Of a DNA stretch of 57,507 bases, positions 1-8,051 are shown piece by piece. The translations under genes were made by a program, and so were the position numbers. The notes under the pieces were generated by a model, which saw nothing but the letters and a program-made list of their open reading frames with translations, did not search any database and was not told the origin of the DNA. Numbering within the stretch: position 1 is the first letter of the stretch; every line of letters begins with the position of its first letter. Origin of the DNA: Nitrospira sp. (GTDB lineage: Bacteria > Nitrospirota > Nitrospiria > Nitrospirales > Nitrospiraceae); contig VGXG01000013.1 of NCBI GenBank assembly GCA_016873395.1, forward strand, positions 1 through 57,507, written 5' to 3'.

Positions 1-14
1 CAAGCTTGCTAGAA

Positions 15-41
15 CCGCTCACTTCGATCAGATGTGAGCGG
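15..41. repeat. Perfect 8-bp inverted repeat downstream of trmD
   Basis: CCGCTCAC at 15-22 and GTGAGCGG at 34-41 can pair around an 11-nt loop. It lies just past the trmD stop on the minus strand, where rplS would be expected next in an rpsP-rimM-trmD-rplS operon. No T-run follows, so it is not a classical intrinsic terminator. It could be a leader structure for the next gene, which lies outside the window. Confidence 0.4.
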
Positions 42-96
42 ATAGGCACTTTGCCACCAGTAGGCTGAGATTCTTTGGTTGAATCTCCTCCCACAC

Positions 97-879
97 TCAA
101 CAGACATTCGTATGTTCGTTCAGAATCTCGTCCAGCAACCGCCGATCCTCCTCGCTCAGCAGCCGGTCCCGCAGCAGATCGGGCCGTTTCAGATAGGTAC
201 TGCGCAAGGCCTCTTTCCGGCGCCAGCGCCGGATCGCCTCATGGTTCCCCGACACCAGCACCTCCGGCACGGCCAGCCCCCGCACCTCCGGGGGACGCGT
301 ATACTGGGGAAAGTCCAGCAGCGAGTCCGCAAACGATTCGGCCAGGACCGACTCCGGGTCCCCGACCACGCCGGGGATCAGCCGCACCGCCGCATCGATC
401 ATGACCAGAGCCGGCAGCTCCCCCCCCGTGAGCACGTAGTCCCCGATTGAAACCTCTTCCGGGGCCAGACCGGTCCGAACCCGCTCGTCGATCCCTTCAT
501 AATGTCCGCACACAAACACCAGTCGGCGCCGCTCGTCCCGCAGCTCCTCCGCGACAGCCTGCGTAAAGGGCCGCCCCTGCGGGGAGGGCAGGAGCAGCCG
601 GAGGTCGTCTCCATGCTCCTGGCGCAGCGCGCCACCATATTCTTGACGCAGTGCGTCAATCGCCCGGAAGATCGGCTCCGCTTTCATCACCATGCCGGCC
701 CCGCCGCCGTAGGGTGCGTCATCCGCCACCTGGTGCCGATCCAGCGTATAGTCCCGCAAATTGCGGACACGGACCTCGAGCAAGCCCTTCTCCTGTGCCC
801 GCTTGAGCATGCTCTGGCCCAGCACCGGCAGGACCATGTCGGGAAACAGGGTGAGGACTTCACAGCGCATCGCGCTCAC
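97..879 (-). CDS. trmD: tRNA (guanine-N1)-methyltransferase TrmD
   Basis: Methylates G37 of tRNAs next to the anticodon, using S-adenosylmethionine and preventing +1 frameshifts. The 260-aa product begins its conserved part with RCEVLTLFPDMV and contains CGHYEGIDERV and the knot segment YVLTGGELPALVMIDA, the hallmarks of the SPOUT trefoil-knot family. Two starts are possible. The GTG at 879 overlaps the rimM stop (GTGA) and sits well after a GAGG box. The ATG at 870 matches the usual TrmD N-terminus (MRxxxLTLFP). It is the last gene of rpsP-rimM-trmD within the window. Confidence 0.96.
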   Translation of the reverse strand: MSAMRCEVLTLFPDMVLPVLGQSMLKRAQEKGLLEVRVRNLRDYTLDRHQVADDAPYGGGAGMVMKAEPIFRAIDALRQEYGGALRQEHGDDLRLLLPSPQGRPFTQAVAEELRDERRRLVFVCGHYEGIDERVRTGLAPEEVSIGDYVLTGGELPALVMIDAAVRLIPGVVGDPESVLAESFADSLLDFPQYTRPPEVRGLAVPEVLVSGNHEAIRRWRRKEALRSTYLKRPDLLRDRLLSEEDRRLLDEILNEHTNVC

Positions 880-1427
880 GCCTTTTCCTCGTCCAGCAGC
901 CCTTCAATCACCACCGTGCGCACCCTCAGGGTCTTGGCCGCTACGTCCACCGAAGCCACCGCGTCTTTGATCCCGGGAATCAGCAGCTCCCGGCCTGCTT
1001 GCTTCACCACAAACACCGGGTGGCCTTCGGTCTCCAAAACCTCTTCCAAGATTCCCAGCGTCCGACCGGCCTCATCCGACACGGTCATCCCGACCAGGTC
1101 GAACTCGTAATACTGCCCGTCGGGCAGGGGCGGGGCCTGGTCTCTCAGAATCTTGATGAAGCCTCCGCGAAACTGCGCCGCCTCTTCCGGCGTCGAGAGG
1201 GCCTCGAGGCCCAGCACATACCAGCCACGATCTTCCCGCACCCGATTGACGACCGTCACGATCGACCGCCCCGAGGGGGCCACGAGCGTCACCGGCTTGA
1301 GCATGAGCCCTTGGAACCGGCCCGGCACGTCGCTGAGCGAGCGGACCCGCACCTCCCCCTTGATGCCGAAGGATTTGACAATTTGCCCCACCGCAATCAG
1401 ATCAAGCTCGTCGCTCACCAGGACCAT
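876..1427 (-). CDS. rimM: 16S rRNA processing protein RimM
   Basis: RimM binds ribosomal protein S19 and helps 30S head maturation. The 183-aa product starts at the ATG at 1427 and reads LIAVGQIVKSFGIKGEVRV near its start, the classic RimM N-terminal beta-barrel motif. GQYYEFDLVGMTV and the C-terminal PRC-barrel segment (ELLIPGIKDAVASVDV) follow. The frame stays open upstream to 1814, but that stretch runs through rpsP in another frame and is not RimM-like, so the internal ATG is used. The stop overlaps the trmD start by 4 nt, suggesting translational coupling. Confidence 0.95.
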   Translation of the reverse strand: MVLVSDELDLIAVGQIVKSFGIKGEVRVRSLSDVPGRFQGLMLKPVTLVAPSGRSIVTVVNRVREDRGWYVLGLEALSTPEEAAQFRGGFIKILRDQAPPLPDGQYYEFDLVGMTVSDEAGRTLGILEEVLETEGHPVFVVKQAGRELLIPGIKDAVASVDVAAKTLRVRTVVIEGLLDEEKA

Positions 1428-1430
1428 ACA

Positions 1431-1511
1431 AGCTTTCAGCCAGCAGCTTTCAGCCTTCAGCTTATTCAAAGAGACTTCTGTGCAGGCTGATGGCTGACTG
1501 CTGAGAGCTTC
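1431..1511. repeat. Quasi-palindromic spacer (agctttcagc family)
   Basis: Between rpsP and rimM. The left part repeats caGCtTTCAGC words and the right part repeats GCTGAtGGCTGA and GCTGAGAGCT, so the two halves can fold on each other. No coding potential is seen. It belongs to a set of similar spacers described in the findings. Confidence 0.6.
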
Positions 1512-1513
1512 CC

Positions 1514-1795
1514 TTAAGAAGCCTTCGCCGCCTTCTTCCCTTCTTCGAACTGCTTCCACAGACCGGCCCGCCGGAGCACGGTCCTCACCGTCACTGAAGG
1601 CTGAGCCCCCTTCTTGAGCCAGTCCAGCACCCGCTCTTCCTTCAATTTTGCGACGGGCGGATTCTTCAGCGAATCGTAGGTGCCCAGCACCTCCAGGTAA
1701 CGTCCGTCCCGCGGCTTGCGGGAATCCGCCGCAACCACCCGGTAGAAGGGCAACTTGTGCCGGCCTGCTCTCGTCAATCTCAAATGAACCGCCAC
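1514..1795 (-). CDS. rpsP: 30S ribosomal protein S16
   Basis: Structural protein of the 30S subunit. The 93-aa product has the S16 signature AVHLRLTRAGRHKLPFYRVV followed by DSRKPRDGRYLEVLGTYD, and is close to the usual length of 80-95 residues. It starts at GTG 1795 behind a strong AAGGAGG box. It is the first gene of rpsP-rimM-trmD; the wide gap to rimM (86 bp) is filled by a repeat-built spacer. Confidence 0.97.
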   Translation of the reverse strand: MAVHLRLTRAGRHKLPFYRVVAADSRKPRDGRYLEVLGTYDSLKNPPVAKLKEERVLDWLKKGAQPSVTVRTVLRRAGLWKQFEEGKKAAKAS

Positions 1796-1827
1796 TTCTG
1801 TTCCTCCTTAACAAAAAGTTGTGAGTT

Positions 1828-1893
1828 ACCAGTCTTCAGTTATCCGTATCAAGAGATGGCTGACCACTGAGAACTGAATACTGAATACTGATC
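1828..1893. repeat. Quasi-palindromic spacer (cagttctcag family)
   Basis: Between ffh and rpsP. The words cagtcttcagt and actgaGAACTGAATACTGAATACTG form an imperfect dyad. No gene is visible. Confidence 0.55.
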
Positions 1894-1901
1894 ACTACTC
1901 T

Positions 1902-3266
1902 TCACATCGTCCGGAGTGCCTCGGCCAATTGTCGTCTGCCCCCACCGGCGGTCAGGGCCTTCATCATCTTGCGTGCAGTCAGGAACTGCTTGATCAGTCG
2001 ATTCACGTCTTGCACGCTCGTCCCGCTGCCGCGGGCGATGCGCTTTTTGCGGCTGCCGTTGATGACCGTGTGGTCGCGCCGCTCGCGGGGGGTCATGGAG
2101 TCGATCATAGCCACCACGCGCTTGATCTCCTTCTCGGGCACTCCCCCGCCGGCCAGCTCCTTCAACCGCTGCCCCCCCGGGAGCATGCCCATAAGCTCAC
2201 TCATCGACCCCATGCGATTCACCTGCCCGATCTGCTCGCGGAAGTCCTCAAACGTCAGGGTTTTGGCCGTGAGCGTCTTCTGGATCGTGTCAGCCTGCTC
2301 GCGTGAGTAGGCTTCCTGCGCCTTCTCGATCAGCGACAGGACATCCCCCATGCCGAGAATCCGGGAGGCCATGCGGTCCGGATGGAAGACCTCCAGCGCC
2401 TCCGGTTTTTCGCCGACCCCCAGGAACTTGACCGGCTTGCCGGTGGCCGCCCGGATCGAGAGCACGGCGCCGCCGCGCGCATCCCCCTCCACCTTTGTAA
2501 GAATCACGCCGGTCAAGCCCACGCGCTGGTCGAATCGTTCCGCCATGGTGACGGCATCCTGGCCGGTCATGGCGTCGGCGACCAGCAGCACTTCCTGCGG
2601 ACCGACGGCCCGCTTAGCTTCCGCCAGCTCATCCATCAAGAGATCGTCGATGTGGAGGCGTCCGCCCGTGTCCAGGATCACCACGTCAAAGCCTTGATCC
2701 CGGCCTCGCTCCGCGCCCTCCGTGCAGATCCGCACGACCTCCGTTGACGAGACATGGCCCTGCGAAGCCGGTGCGGCTGCCACAATCCGGTGAACCGGCA
2801 CGTCCAAACTGGCCCCCAGGCTGGCCAACTGGTCGCCGGCCGCGGGCCGCCGCGGGTCGGCCGCCACCAGGAGGACCCGGCGGCCCTGCTGCTTGAATAG
2901 CCTCGCGAGCTTCCCGCAGGTGGTCGTCTTCCCGGCCCCCTGAAGTCCCACCATCATAATGACCGTGGGCGGGATTGAGGAGAGGCTGAGCCCCGCCTGC
3001 TCCCGACCCATCAGGTCGCGGAGCTCCTCCCAGACCAGCTTCACGACCTGATGGCCCGGCGTCAGGCTCTGCAGCACCTCCCGCCCGACCGCCTTCTCGC
3101 GGACCCGGTCGATGAAACCCTTGACGATCTTGAAATTGACATCCGCTTCCAGCAGAGCCAGGCGGACCTCTTTCAGCGCCTCCGCGATGTTCTGCTCGGT
3201 CAGAACACCGTGCCCACGGAGGTTCTTGAGGATCTTCTCGAATTTTTGGCTGAGCGCCTGGAACAT
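1902..3266 (-). CDS. ffh: Signal recognition particle GTPase Ffh (SRP54)
   Basis: GTPase that binds SRP RNA and signal sequences of nascent membrane proteins and delivers them to FtsY. The 454-aa product shows the N domain, the P-loop GLQGAGKTTTCGKLA, DPRRPAAGDQL, DTGGRLHID (usually DTAGRLHID), the TKVEGDARGGA G4 region (usually TKxDGDARGGA), then the methionine-rich M domain with the RNA-binding GSRKKRIARGSGTSVQDVNRLIKQF segment. Length is typical. The G-motif variants are conservative. A TTGACT/GATAAA promoter precedes it. Confidence 0.97.
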   Translation of the reverse strand: MFQALSQKFEKILKNLRGHGVLTEQNIAEALKEVRLALLEADVNFKIVKGFIDRVREKAVGREVLQSLTPGHQVVKLVWEELRDLMGREQAGLSLSSIPPTVIMMVGLQGAGKTTTCGKLARLFKQQGRRVLLVAADPRRPAAGDQLASLGASLDVPVHRIVAAAPASQGHVSSTEVVRICTEGAERGRDQGFDVVILDTGGRLHIDDLLMDELAEAKRAVGPQEVLLVADAMTGQDAVTMAERFDQRVGLTGVILTKVEGDARGGAVLSIRAATGKPVKFLGVGEKPEALEVFHPDRMASRILGMGDVLSLIEKAQEAYSREQADTIQKTLTAKTLTFEDFREQIGQVNRMGSMSELMGMLPGGQRLKELAGGGVPEKEIKRVVAMIDSMTPRERRDHTVINGSRKKRIARGSGTSVQDVNRLIKQFLTARKMMKALTAGGGRRQLAEALRTM

Positions 3267-3317
3267 GGCGAAACGTTTCTACTCCCTGGAAAAATCTAAC
3301 AAAAGAGCATCGAGCAC

Positions 3318-3345
3318 TTTATCGAATCGGAGCGTGAAAAGTCAA
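3318..3345 (-). promoter_or_regulatory. Likely sigma70 promoter of ffh
   Basis: On the minus strand, TTGACT (3340-3345) and GATAAA (3318-3323) are separated by 16 bp, and the ffh ATG is about 50 nt downstream. Read by eye. Confidence 0.5.
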
Positions 3346-3357
3346 TGGCCGCTTAGG

Positions 3358-3450
3358 CGTGTGAGACGTGAATCGTGAGGCGTGAGTGACCGGAAAAAGT
3401 CGAAACAGTTAGGCTTTTCCGCCTTACTCCTTACACCTCACCCATCACGC
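3358..3450. repeat. Quasi-palindromic spacer (cgtgaggcgtgag family)
   Basis: Left arm has repeated gtGAGaCGTGA words; right arm has CCTTACtCCTTACACCTCAC. A central CGGAAAAAG pairs with CTTTTCCG. It lies between divergent ffh and the DUF4321 gene. Confidence 0.6.
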
Positions 3451-3461
3451 ACTTGTATTTC

Positions 3462-3490
3462 TTGACTTCCCTGAAACCTTTCTGTATGGT
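3462..3490 (+). promoter_or_regulatory. Sigma70-type promoter of DUF4321 gene
   Basis: TTGACT at 3462-3467 and TATGGT at 3485-3490 with an ideal 17-bp spacer. The ATG at 3534 is about 37 nt downstream of the predicted transcription start, behind a GGGAG box. Confidence 0.65.
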
Positions 3491-3533
3491 ACCTCGCAAT
3501 TTACCCTACGGTTTCACGCCGGGAGCCGATTGC

Positions 3534-3794
3534 ATGAAAAAATCGCCTTGGGTCCTGCTCCTGTTCATCCTGGTAGGAGGACTACTCGGCGGAATCCTGG
3601 GCGAGATCCTGCGGGTCATGGCCCCGGCCGGCATGATTCAAAGTTTCTTCTCGACGGCAATCACGCCGGGTATCACTCCCCCGCTGACCATCGACTTGAT
3701 CCTTGTGAAGTTCACCGTCGGGTTTATCCTCAAGATGAACCTGCTGACGTTTCTGGGCATCTTCCTCGGCATCTACCTCTACAAGCAAGCCTGA
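3534..3794 (+). CDS. DUF4321 small membrane protein
   Basis: 86-aa protein starting KKSPWVLLLFILVGGLLGG. It has a glycine-rich N-terminal membrane segment and a second hydrophobic segment near the C-terminus (FTVGFILKMNLLTFLGIFLG). This matches the DUF4321 family of small two-pass inner-membrane proteins found mainly in Firmicutes and Nitrospirota. Function is unknown. An upstream in-frame ATG at 3453 would add 27 residues, but it lies before the predicted promoter, so the ATG at 3534 with its own GGGAG site is chosen. Confidence 0.8.
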   Translation: MKKSPWVLLLFILVGGLLGGILGEILRVMAPAGMIQSFFSTAITPGITPPLTIDLILVKFTVGFILKMNLLTFLGIFLGIYLYKQA

Positions 3795-3797
3795 AGA

Positions 3798-3881
3798 CGT
3801 CAATGGTCATCGGTCATTGGTAAATGGCACAGGAGATGCCCCTTTCTGTCCGTTGACCAATGACCCTTGACCAATAACCGG
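3798..3881. repeat. Quasi-palindromic spacer (tcattggt/accaatga family)
   Basis: ATGGTCATCGGTCATTGGT on the left and TTGACCAATGACCCTTGACC on the right form a long imperfect hairpin between the convergent DUF4321 gene and uvrB. It may act as a bidirectional terminator. Confidence 0.6.
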
Positions 3882-5888
3882 CTACGTGGCTGCTTCCAGT
3901 TCTCTGAGGCGCAAGGCGCGAATCCGGTCCCGCAGCTCGGCCGCCCGCTCGAACGCCAATTCTTTGGCGGCCACTTTCATCTCCGCTTCCAGCTTTTGAA
4001 TCAGCTTTTCCGCCCCGTCGGCGCAGGAGTAGGCCGCCTCCGGCTCAGCCGCCAGATCCAACTGCACATAGTCCAACTCGGCCATCTTGTACTCCAGCTC
4101 CGGAATGCTCTTCTTCACGCTCTCCGGCGTGATCCCGTGGGCTCGGTTGTACTCGCCCTGCAGACCGCGCCGGCGCGCCGTCTCTTCCATCGCCAGCCTC
4201 ATGGACTCGGTCACTGTATCGGCATAAAGGATCACCCGGCCCTCGCTGTGTCGGGCTGCGCGGCCGGCGGTCTGGATCAGGGACCGGTGGGAACGCAGGT
4301 AGCCTTCCTTGTCCGCATCCAGGATCGCCACCAGGCTCACCTCCGGGATATCCAAGCCTTCCCGCAACAGATTGATCCCGACCAGCACGTCGAAGACGCC
4401 GCGTCTCAGGTCCCGCACGATCTCGGCCCGCTCCAGCGTCTTGATGTCCGAATGGAGGTACCGGACCTTCACGTCCAGGTCGTGATAGTACTCGGTCAGG
4501 TCCTCCGCCATCCGCTTGGTCAGGGTCGTTACCAGCACTCGGTTCCCTCGGGTCGCTTCGGTCCGCACCTGAACCAGCAGGTCATCCACCTGCCCGCGCG
4601 CCGGCCGGACTTCGACCTCCGGGTCCATCAGACCGGTGGGCCGGATGATTTGTTCCACCCGCGCCGAGCCGGCATGGTCCAACTCATAGGGGCCGGGCGT
4701 GGCCGAGACATAGACCACCTGGTTGATGACCCGCTCGAACTCCTTGAAGGTCAGCGGCCGGTTGTCGAAGGCCGAAGGCAGGCGGAAGCCGTACTCCACC
4801 AGGCTTTTCTTGCGCGACCGGTCCCCTTCGTGCATCCCCTGCACCTGCGGGATCGTCGCGTGGGACTCATCAATAATCATCAAAAAGTCTTTCGGGAAAT
4901 AATCCAGCAGCGTCGGCGGAGGCTCGCCCGGCGCCCGCCCGCTCAGGTGGCGGGAATAGTTCTCGATGCCGTGGCAGTAGCCCATGGCCCGGATCATCTC
5001 CAGGTCGAATTTCGTCCGCTGCTCGATACGCTGGGCCTCCAATAACTGATTGTTGGCCTTGAAAGAGGCGATGCGCTGGTCCAACTCCTCTTCGATTCCG
5101 TTCAGAGCCCGCTCGTACCGGTCCGGCGCGATCAGATAGTGGGTGCTCGGATAGATCGGCACCTTGGGCAGCCGGTGCAGCGACTTGCCCGTGAGCGGGT
5201 CAATCTCGTGGATCGCATCCACCTGGTCGCCGAACAGCTCGATCCGCACCGAGTTCGCATCGGAGGAAGCCGGGAAAATCTCGATCACATCCCCGCGCGC
5301 CCGGAACGTCCCCCGGTGAAAATCCGTGTCGTTGCGCGCATACTGAATCTCCACCAGCTTCGCCAGAATCTGCTCCCGCCGGATCTCCATCCCTTCTTCC
5401 AGATAGAGCAGCATGTTGTGGTAGACCTCCGGCGAGCCCAGGCCGTAGATACAGGAAACCGACGAGACGATCAGCACGTCGTTCCGCTCCAACAGCGACC
5501 TCGTGGCTGAGTGCCGCATCTGGTCAATGGCGTCGTTGATCGAAGCATCCTTGGCAATGTACGTGTCGGTCTGGGGAATGTAGGCTTCCGGCTGGTAGTA
5601 GTCGTAGTAGGAGACGAAGTACTCCACCGCGTTCTGCGGGAAGAAGGCCTTGAACTCCTGGTAGAGTTGCCCGGCCAGCGTTTTGTTGTGGACTAAAACA
5701 AGCGTGGGCTTCTGCACCTGCTCGATCAGATTGGCCATCGTAAAGGTCTTGCCGGAGCCGGTGACCCCCAGCAAGACCTGATGCTTTGTGCCGGCAAGGA
5801 CTCCGGCCGTCAGCTTCTCAATAGCCTGGCCCTGATCGCCGCAAGGCTTGAACGGAGCAACCAGCTTGAAGGGATTGACCGCGGGCAT
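3882..5888 (-). CDS. uvrB: UvrABC excinuclease subunit B
   Basis: Damage-verifying helicase-like subunit of nucleotide excision repair. The 668-aa product has Walker [15 protein letters not shown], the beta-hairpin region [18 protein letters not shown], the DEAD-like IDESHAT, helicase motifs [14 protein letters not shown] and [34 protein letters not shown], and a C-terminal UVR domain that binds UvrC. Length is typical. It is not adjacent to uvrA, which lies 13 kb away. An extended -10 promoter precedes it. Confidence 0.98.
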   Translation of the reverse strand: MPAVNPFKLVAPFKPCGDQGQAIEKLTAGVLAGTKHQVLLGVTGSGKTFTMANLIEQVQKPTLVLVHNKTLAGQLYQEFKAFFPQNAVEYFVSYYDYYQPEAYIPQTDTYIAKDASINDAIDQMRHSATRSLLERNDVLIVSSVSCIYGLGSPEVYHNMLLYLEEGMEIRREQILAKLVEIQYARNDTDFHRGTFRARGDVIEIFPASSDANSVRIELFGDQVDAIHEIDPLTGKSLHRLPKVPIYPSTHYLIAPDRYERALNGIEEELDQRIASFKANNQLLEAQRIEQRTKFDLEMIRAMGYCHGIENYSRHLSGRAPGEPPPTLLDYFPKDFLMIIDESHATIPQVQGMHEGDRSRKKSLVEYGFRLPSAFDNRPLTFKEFERVINQVVYVSATPGPYELDHAGSARVEQIIRPTGLMDPEVEVRPARGQVDDLLVQVRTEATRGNRVLVTTLTKRMAEDLTEYYHDLDVKVRYLHSDIKTLERAEIVRDLRRGVFDVLVGINLLREGLDIPEVSLVAILDADKEGYLRSHRSLIQTAGRAARHSEGRVILYADTVTESMRLAMEETARRRGLQGEYNRAHGITPESVKKSIPELEYKMAELDYVQLDLAAEPEAAYSCADGAEKLIQKLEAEMKVAAKELAFERAAELRDRIRALRLRELEAAT

Positions 5889-5905
5889 GTGAAATCTCCG
5901 CGGTC

Positions 5906-5934
5906 ATCTTACCACAGGGCGCTTTGCTTGACAG
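5906..5934 (-). promoter_or_regulatory. uvrB promoter, back to back with a plus-strand -35
   Basis: On the minus strand, CTGTCA (5929-5934) and the extended -10 TGGTAAGAT (hexamer 5906-5911) are 17 bp apart, with the uvrB ATG about 11 nt after the predicted start. The same bases contain TTGACA (5928-5933) on the plus strand, pointing at the DUF4258/DUF2283 pair; its -10 is weak. Confidence 0.5.
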
Positions 5935-6000
5935 TACGGAGGGTCGGGCAGGCTAAAACTCTTGACGCAAACAGACCGCAGTGACATGCTCGGTGGTGTG

Positions 6001-6249
6001 ATGGTCCGTTTCCATCCCCACGCACTTGAACGATTAGTCGAGAGAGGCACGACCGAGGAAGAAATCGTTGTCACAATCCAGAGCGGCGAGCAATTTTCAG
6101 CCAAGTTCGGACGGATAGGATTCCGAAAATCCTTCCCGTTCGGAGCAACCTGGCGCGGGCGTTCCTACAGTACAAAGGAAGTAGCGGCATTCGCTGTGCG
6201 GGAAAACGGAGACTGGCTTGTGATTACAGTCATGACGCGCTATTATTGA
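6001..6249 (+). CDS. DUF4258 domain protein (possible toxin partner)
   Basis: 82-aa protein reading VRFHPHALERLVERGTTEEE, then GEQFSAKFGRIGFRKSFPFG. This resembles the DUF4258 family of small proteins often paired with DUF2283 or other small antitoxin-like proteins. The ATG at 6001 is chosen because the conserved part begins there; an ATG at 5986 and a TTG at 5962 are alternatives. The stop at 6249 lies 29 nt before the DUF2283 start. A toxin role is inferred only from pairing. Confidence 0.7.
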   Translation: MVRFHPHALERLVERGTTEEEIVVTIQSGEQFSAKFGRIGFRKSFPFGATWRGRSYSTKEVAAFAVRENGDWLVITVMTRYY

Positions 6250-6278
6250 CTTCGATAGAGTTCGATCGGAGGCCTCTC

Positions 6279-6521
6279 ATGAAGCTCACATACGATCCCC
6301 GACACAATATCGCGTACCTCCGCCTCCATACTAAGTCGGCCGAGGTCGAAACTATCCGTGTAAGCGATGAAGTCAATATTGATTTGGCTCCCGATGGCAC
6401 GGTCTACGGCATCGAGCTGCTCAATGCGAATGCCCAACTTCGGCAGGAAGACGGTGACCGGCTCGTTATGCTGAATGAAGTCACCGGCGAGCGCGCTGAG
6501 GTCAAGCTCCCGCTTTCCTAA
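6279..6521 (+). CDS. DUF2283 domain protein (possible antitoxin partner)
   Basis: 80-aa protein, KLTYDPRHNIAYLRL with SDEVNIDLAPDGTVYGIELLNA, a clear match to DUF2283. The ATG at 6279 follows a CGGAGG box (6267-6272). It forms an apparent two-gene unit with the DUF4258 gene. No catalytic motif is visible. Confidence 0.8.
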   Translation: MKLTYDPRHNIAYLRLHTKSAEVETIRVSDEVNIDLAPDGTVYGIELLNANAQLRQEDGDRLVMLNEVTGERAEVKLPLS

Positions 6522-6627
6522 TCATCTTGCCCGATTTCCTGCCTTCTCCTGAGTCTTACAGACCGAGACCGCCGCGATCTCAACGTACTCCTCCCCTCCC
6601 CCTCGATAAAGCATTCAAGGGTGAACG

Positions 6628-7170
6628 CTAGCGCGATCGCAGCCTCTGGTACATCCTGGCCAGGCCGAAGAGCAAGCCGACCGGAAGCCAAATCCACTGG
6701 AACTCACTAACCAGGACTTCTACGCCGCTGGCCGTGAGGAACTCCGGCAGTCCGATCGGCGACACTTTGACGGGCCGCCAGGGGAGAAAGTAGCGGCTCT
6801 CGTCGAACGGGGCGAAGAAGGCCACGCCCAAGCCGCCGTCAGTCATGGCATCCAGAAAGCCATGCGACGCGGTCACCAGGAAAAAGTACGCGAGCAATCC
6901 CCACCACCCCCGCGAGGACTTCACAAATTCAGGGAACCCGCACCGCACAACGATCAAGCTCAGCAACAGGGCGAAGGAGAGGGAGTGGGTGAAGCCGCGA
7001 TGACCCCAGAAATGGCCATAATCAATGCCGAGCGCATAGCCGAAGACATCTACATCCGGGAAGATGGAACAGAAGATGGCAAGGCCCCAGAACCGCCGAG
7101 ACAGAGCTCCCTCGGCATAGGTGCGGCCTAAGGCAACGGCTACCAGGGCATGGGAAAATTCTGACGCCAT
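6628..7170 (-). CDS. YdjM-like membrane-bound metal-dependent hydrolase
   Basis: 180-aa polytopic protein with SEFSHALVAVALGRTY, FPDVDVFGYALGI, the HRGFTHS motif and SHGFLDAMTDGGLG. These are the conserved His/Asp blocks of the YdjM/DUF457 family of inner-membrane proteins annotated as metal-dependent hydrolases. There are about four hydrophobic segments. The substrate is unknown. It starts at the ATG at 7170 and is followed downstream by a 106-bp gap with no clear feature. Confidence 0.8.
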   Translation of the reverse strand: MASEFSHALVAVALGRTYAEGALSRRFWGLAIFCSIFPDVDVFGYALGIDYGHFWGHRGFTHSLSFALLLSLIVVRCGFPEFVKSSRGWWGLLAYFFLVTASHGFLDAMTDGGLGVAFFAPFDESRYFLPWRPVKVSPIGLPEFLTASGVEVLVSEFQWIWLPVGLLFGLARMYQRLRSR

Positions 7171-7212
7171 CAGACTTCAGGCAACAAAGCCGCGCGCAAA
7201 CTCTTGAGGCAA

Positions 7213-7977
7213 TCAGTAGGCGGCGGGGGGCGAGAGGGGCCGCTGGGAGAAGAGCTGCACCGCGTCGAAGTTGTCGAACCAGATCGTGGCATCACCACTG
7301 GTCACCAGCCCGATCTGTCCGGCCCCCAGCCTCTTGTCCCAATGGGTAAAGGCAATCTGCCCGTCAAAGGAGATTTCCAGGAAGTCCTTGCTGAGGATGG
7401 TGTTGTGCTGCACCCGCAGGAGATGCCACTCCGTCTTCCGGCGCTTCACCGGCTCACGGCCGATCACGGTGACCTGCCCCTCCACCACCTGGACCACTTC
7501 CAGACTATCGGCGGCCAGGTCCACGATGGCCGCATAGAAATTGCGCGCATCCTTGGCCCGAAAGACAAGCCCGGCTCCACCGCGAGGACCTTCAGAGGCC
7601 ATCTTCACGCGCACGGCCAGGTCGGGATACTCGTAGGTCAGCCCGTTGACCAGCAACATCTGCAGACAGCCCGGCTGCTCGGCACTCCCGGCGCCAGGGC
7701 AGGACGCATGCAACGTGAGCCGGTTCGGCACGGACGGCGCCTGAGGATCGGCCTCAACTTTCCACGTCCCCATCTGACCCTCTCCAAGCATGACGGCCGA
7801 GAACCCGGCCGGCGCGTCTCCCGACTTATCCTGGTCGAACCGCCAGAAGTGGCGGAGATCGGGGGAAGCCTGCTCGGCCAGGAGCGGCGCCTCAGTCACG
7901 ACGGCCCAGATCAGGATGAACGCCGCCAGCGATCCGGCCACATTTACCAGGCAATTAGATCTCAATAAATAATTCAT
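7213..7977 (-). CDS. Exported protein with LamG/concanavalin-like fold
   Basis: 254-aa protein with an N-terminal hydrophobic signal (VAGSLAAFILIWAVVTEAP) and alternating strands such as LRHFWRFDQDKSGDAPAGF, GAGLVFRAKDARNFYAAIVD and FLEISFDGQIAFTHWDKRLG, ending AGQIGLVTSGDATIWFDNFD. This pattern is typical of the beta-jelly-roll family related to glycoside hydrolase 16 and DUF1080. No catalytic residues can be assigned, so it may be a binding protein. It is probably periplasmic. Confidence 0.6.
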   Translation of the reverse strand: MNYLLRSNCLVNVAGSLAAFILIWAVVTEAPLLAEQASPDLRHFWRFDQDKSGDAPAGFSAVMLGEGQMGTWKVEADPQAPSVPNRLTLHASCPGAGSAEQPGCLQMLLVNGLTYEYPDLAVRVKMASEGPRGGAGLVFRAKDARNFYAAIVDLAADSLEVVQVVEGQVTVIGREPVKRRKTEWHLLRVQHNTILSKDFLEISFDGQIAFTHWDKRLGAGQIGLVTSGDATIWFDNFDAVQLFSQRPLSPPAAY

Positions 7978-8051
7978 TTTATCAATACCTTAAGATGTTA
8001 TGTGAAAGTTAAACATCGGCCATGATTTCCATTCGCAAGGCCTTGTTTTCC

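Noticed and set aside
15-41. Intrinsic terminator after trmD
   Set aside because: The stem has no following T-run on the minus strand and the operon probably continues.
1428-1814. Open frame upstream of rimM, giving a 312-aa protein
   Set aside because: It runs through rpsP in another frame and the conserved RimM domain starts at the ATG at 1427.
3882-5045. Long plus-strand ORF of 392 codons inside uvrB
   Set aside because: It is antisense to uvrB with no start signal or recognisable domain; GC-rich shadow.
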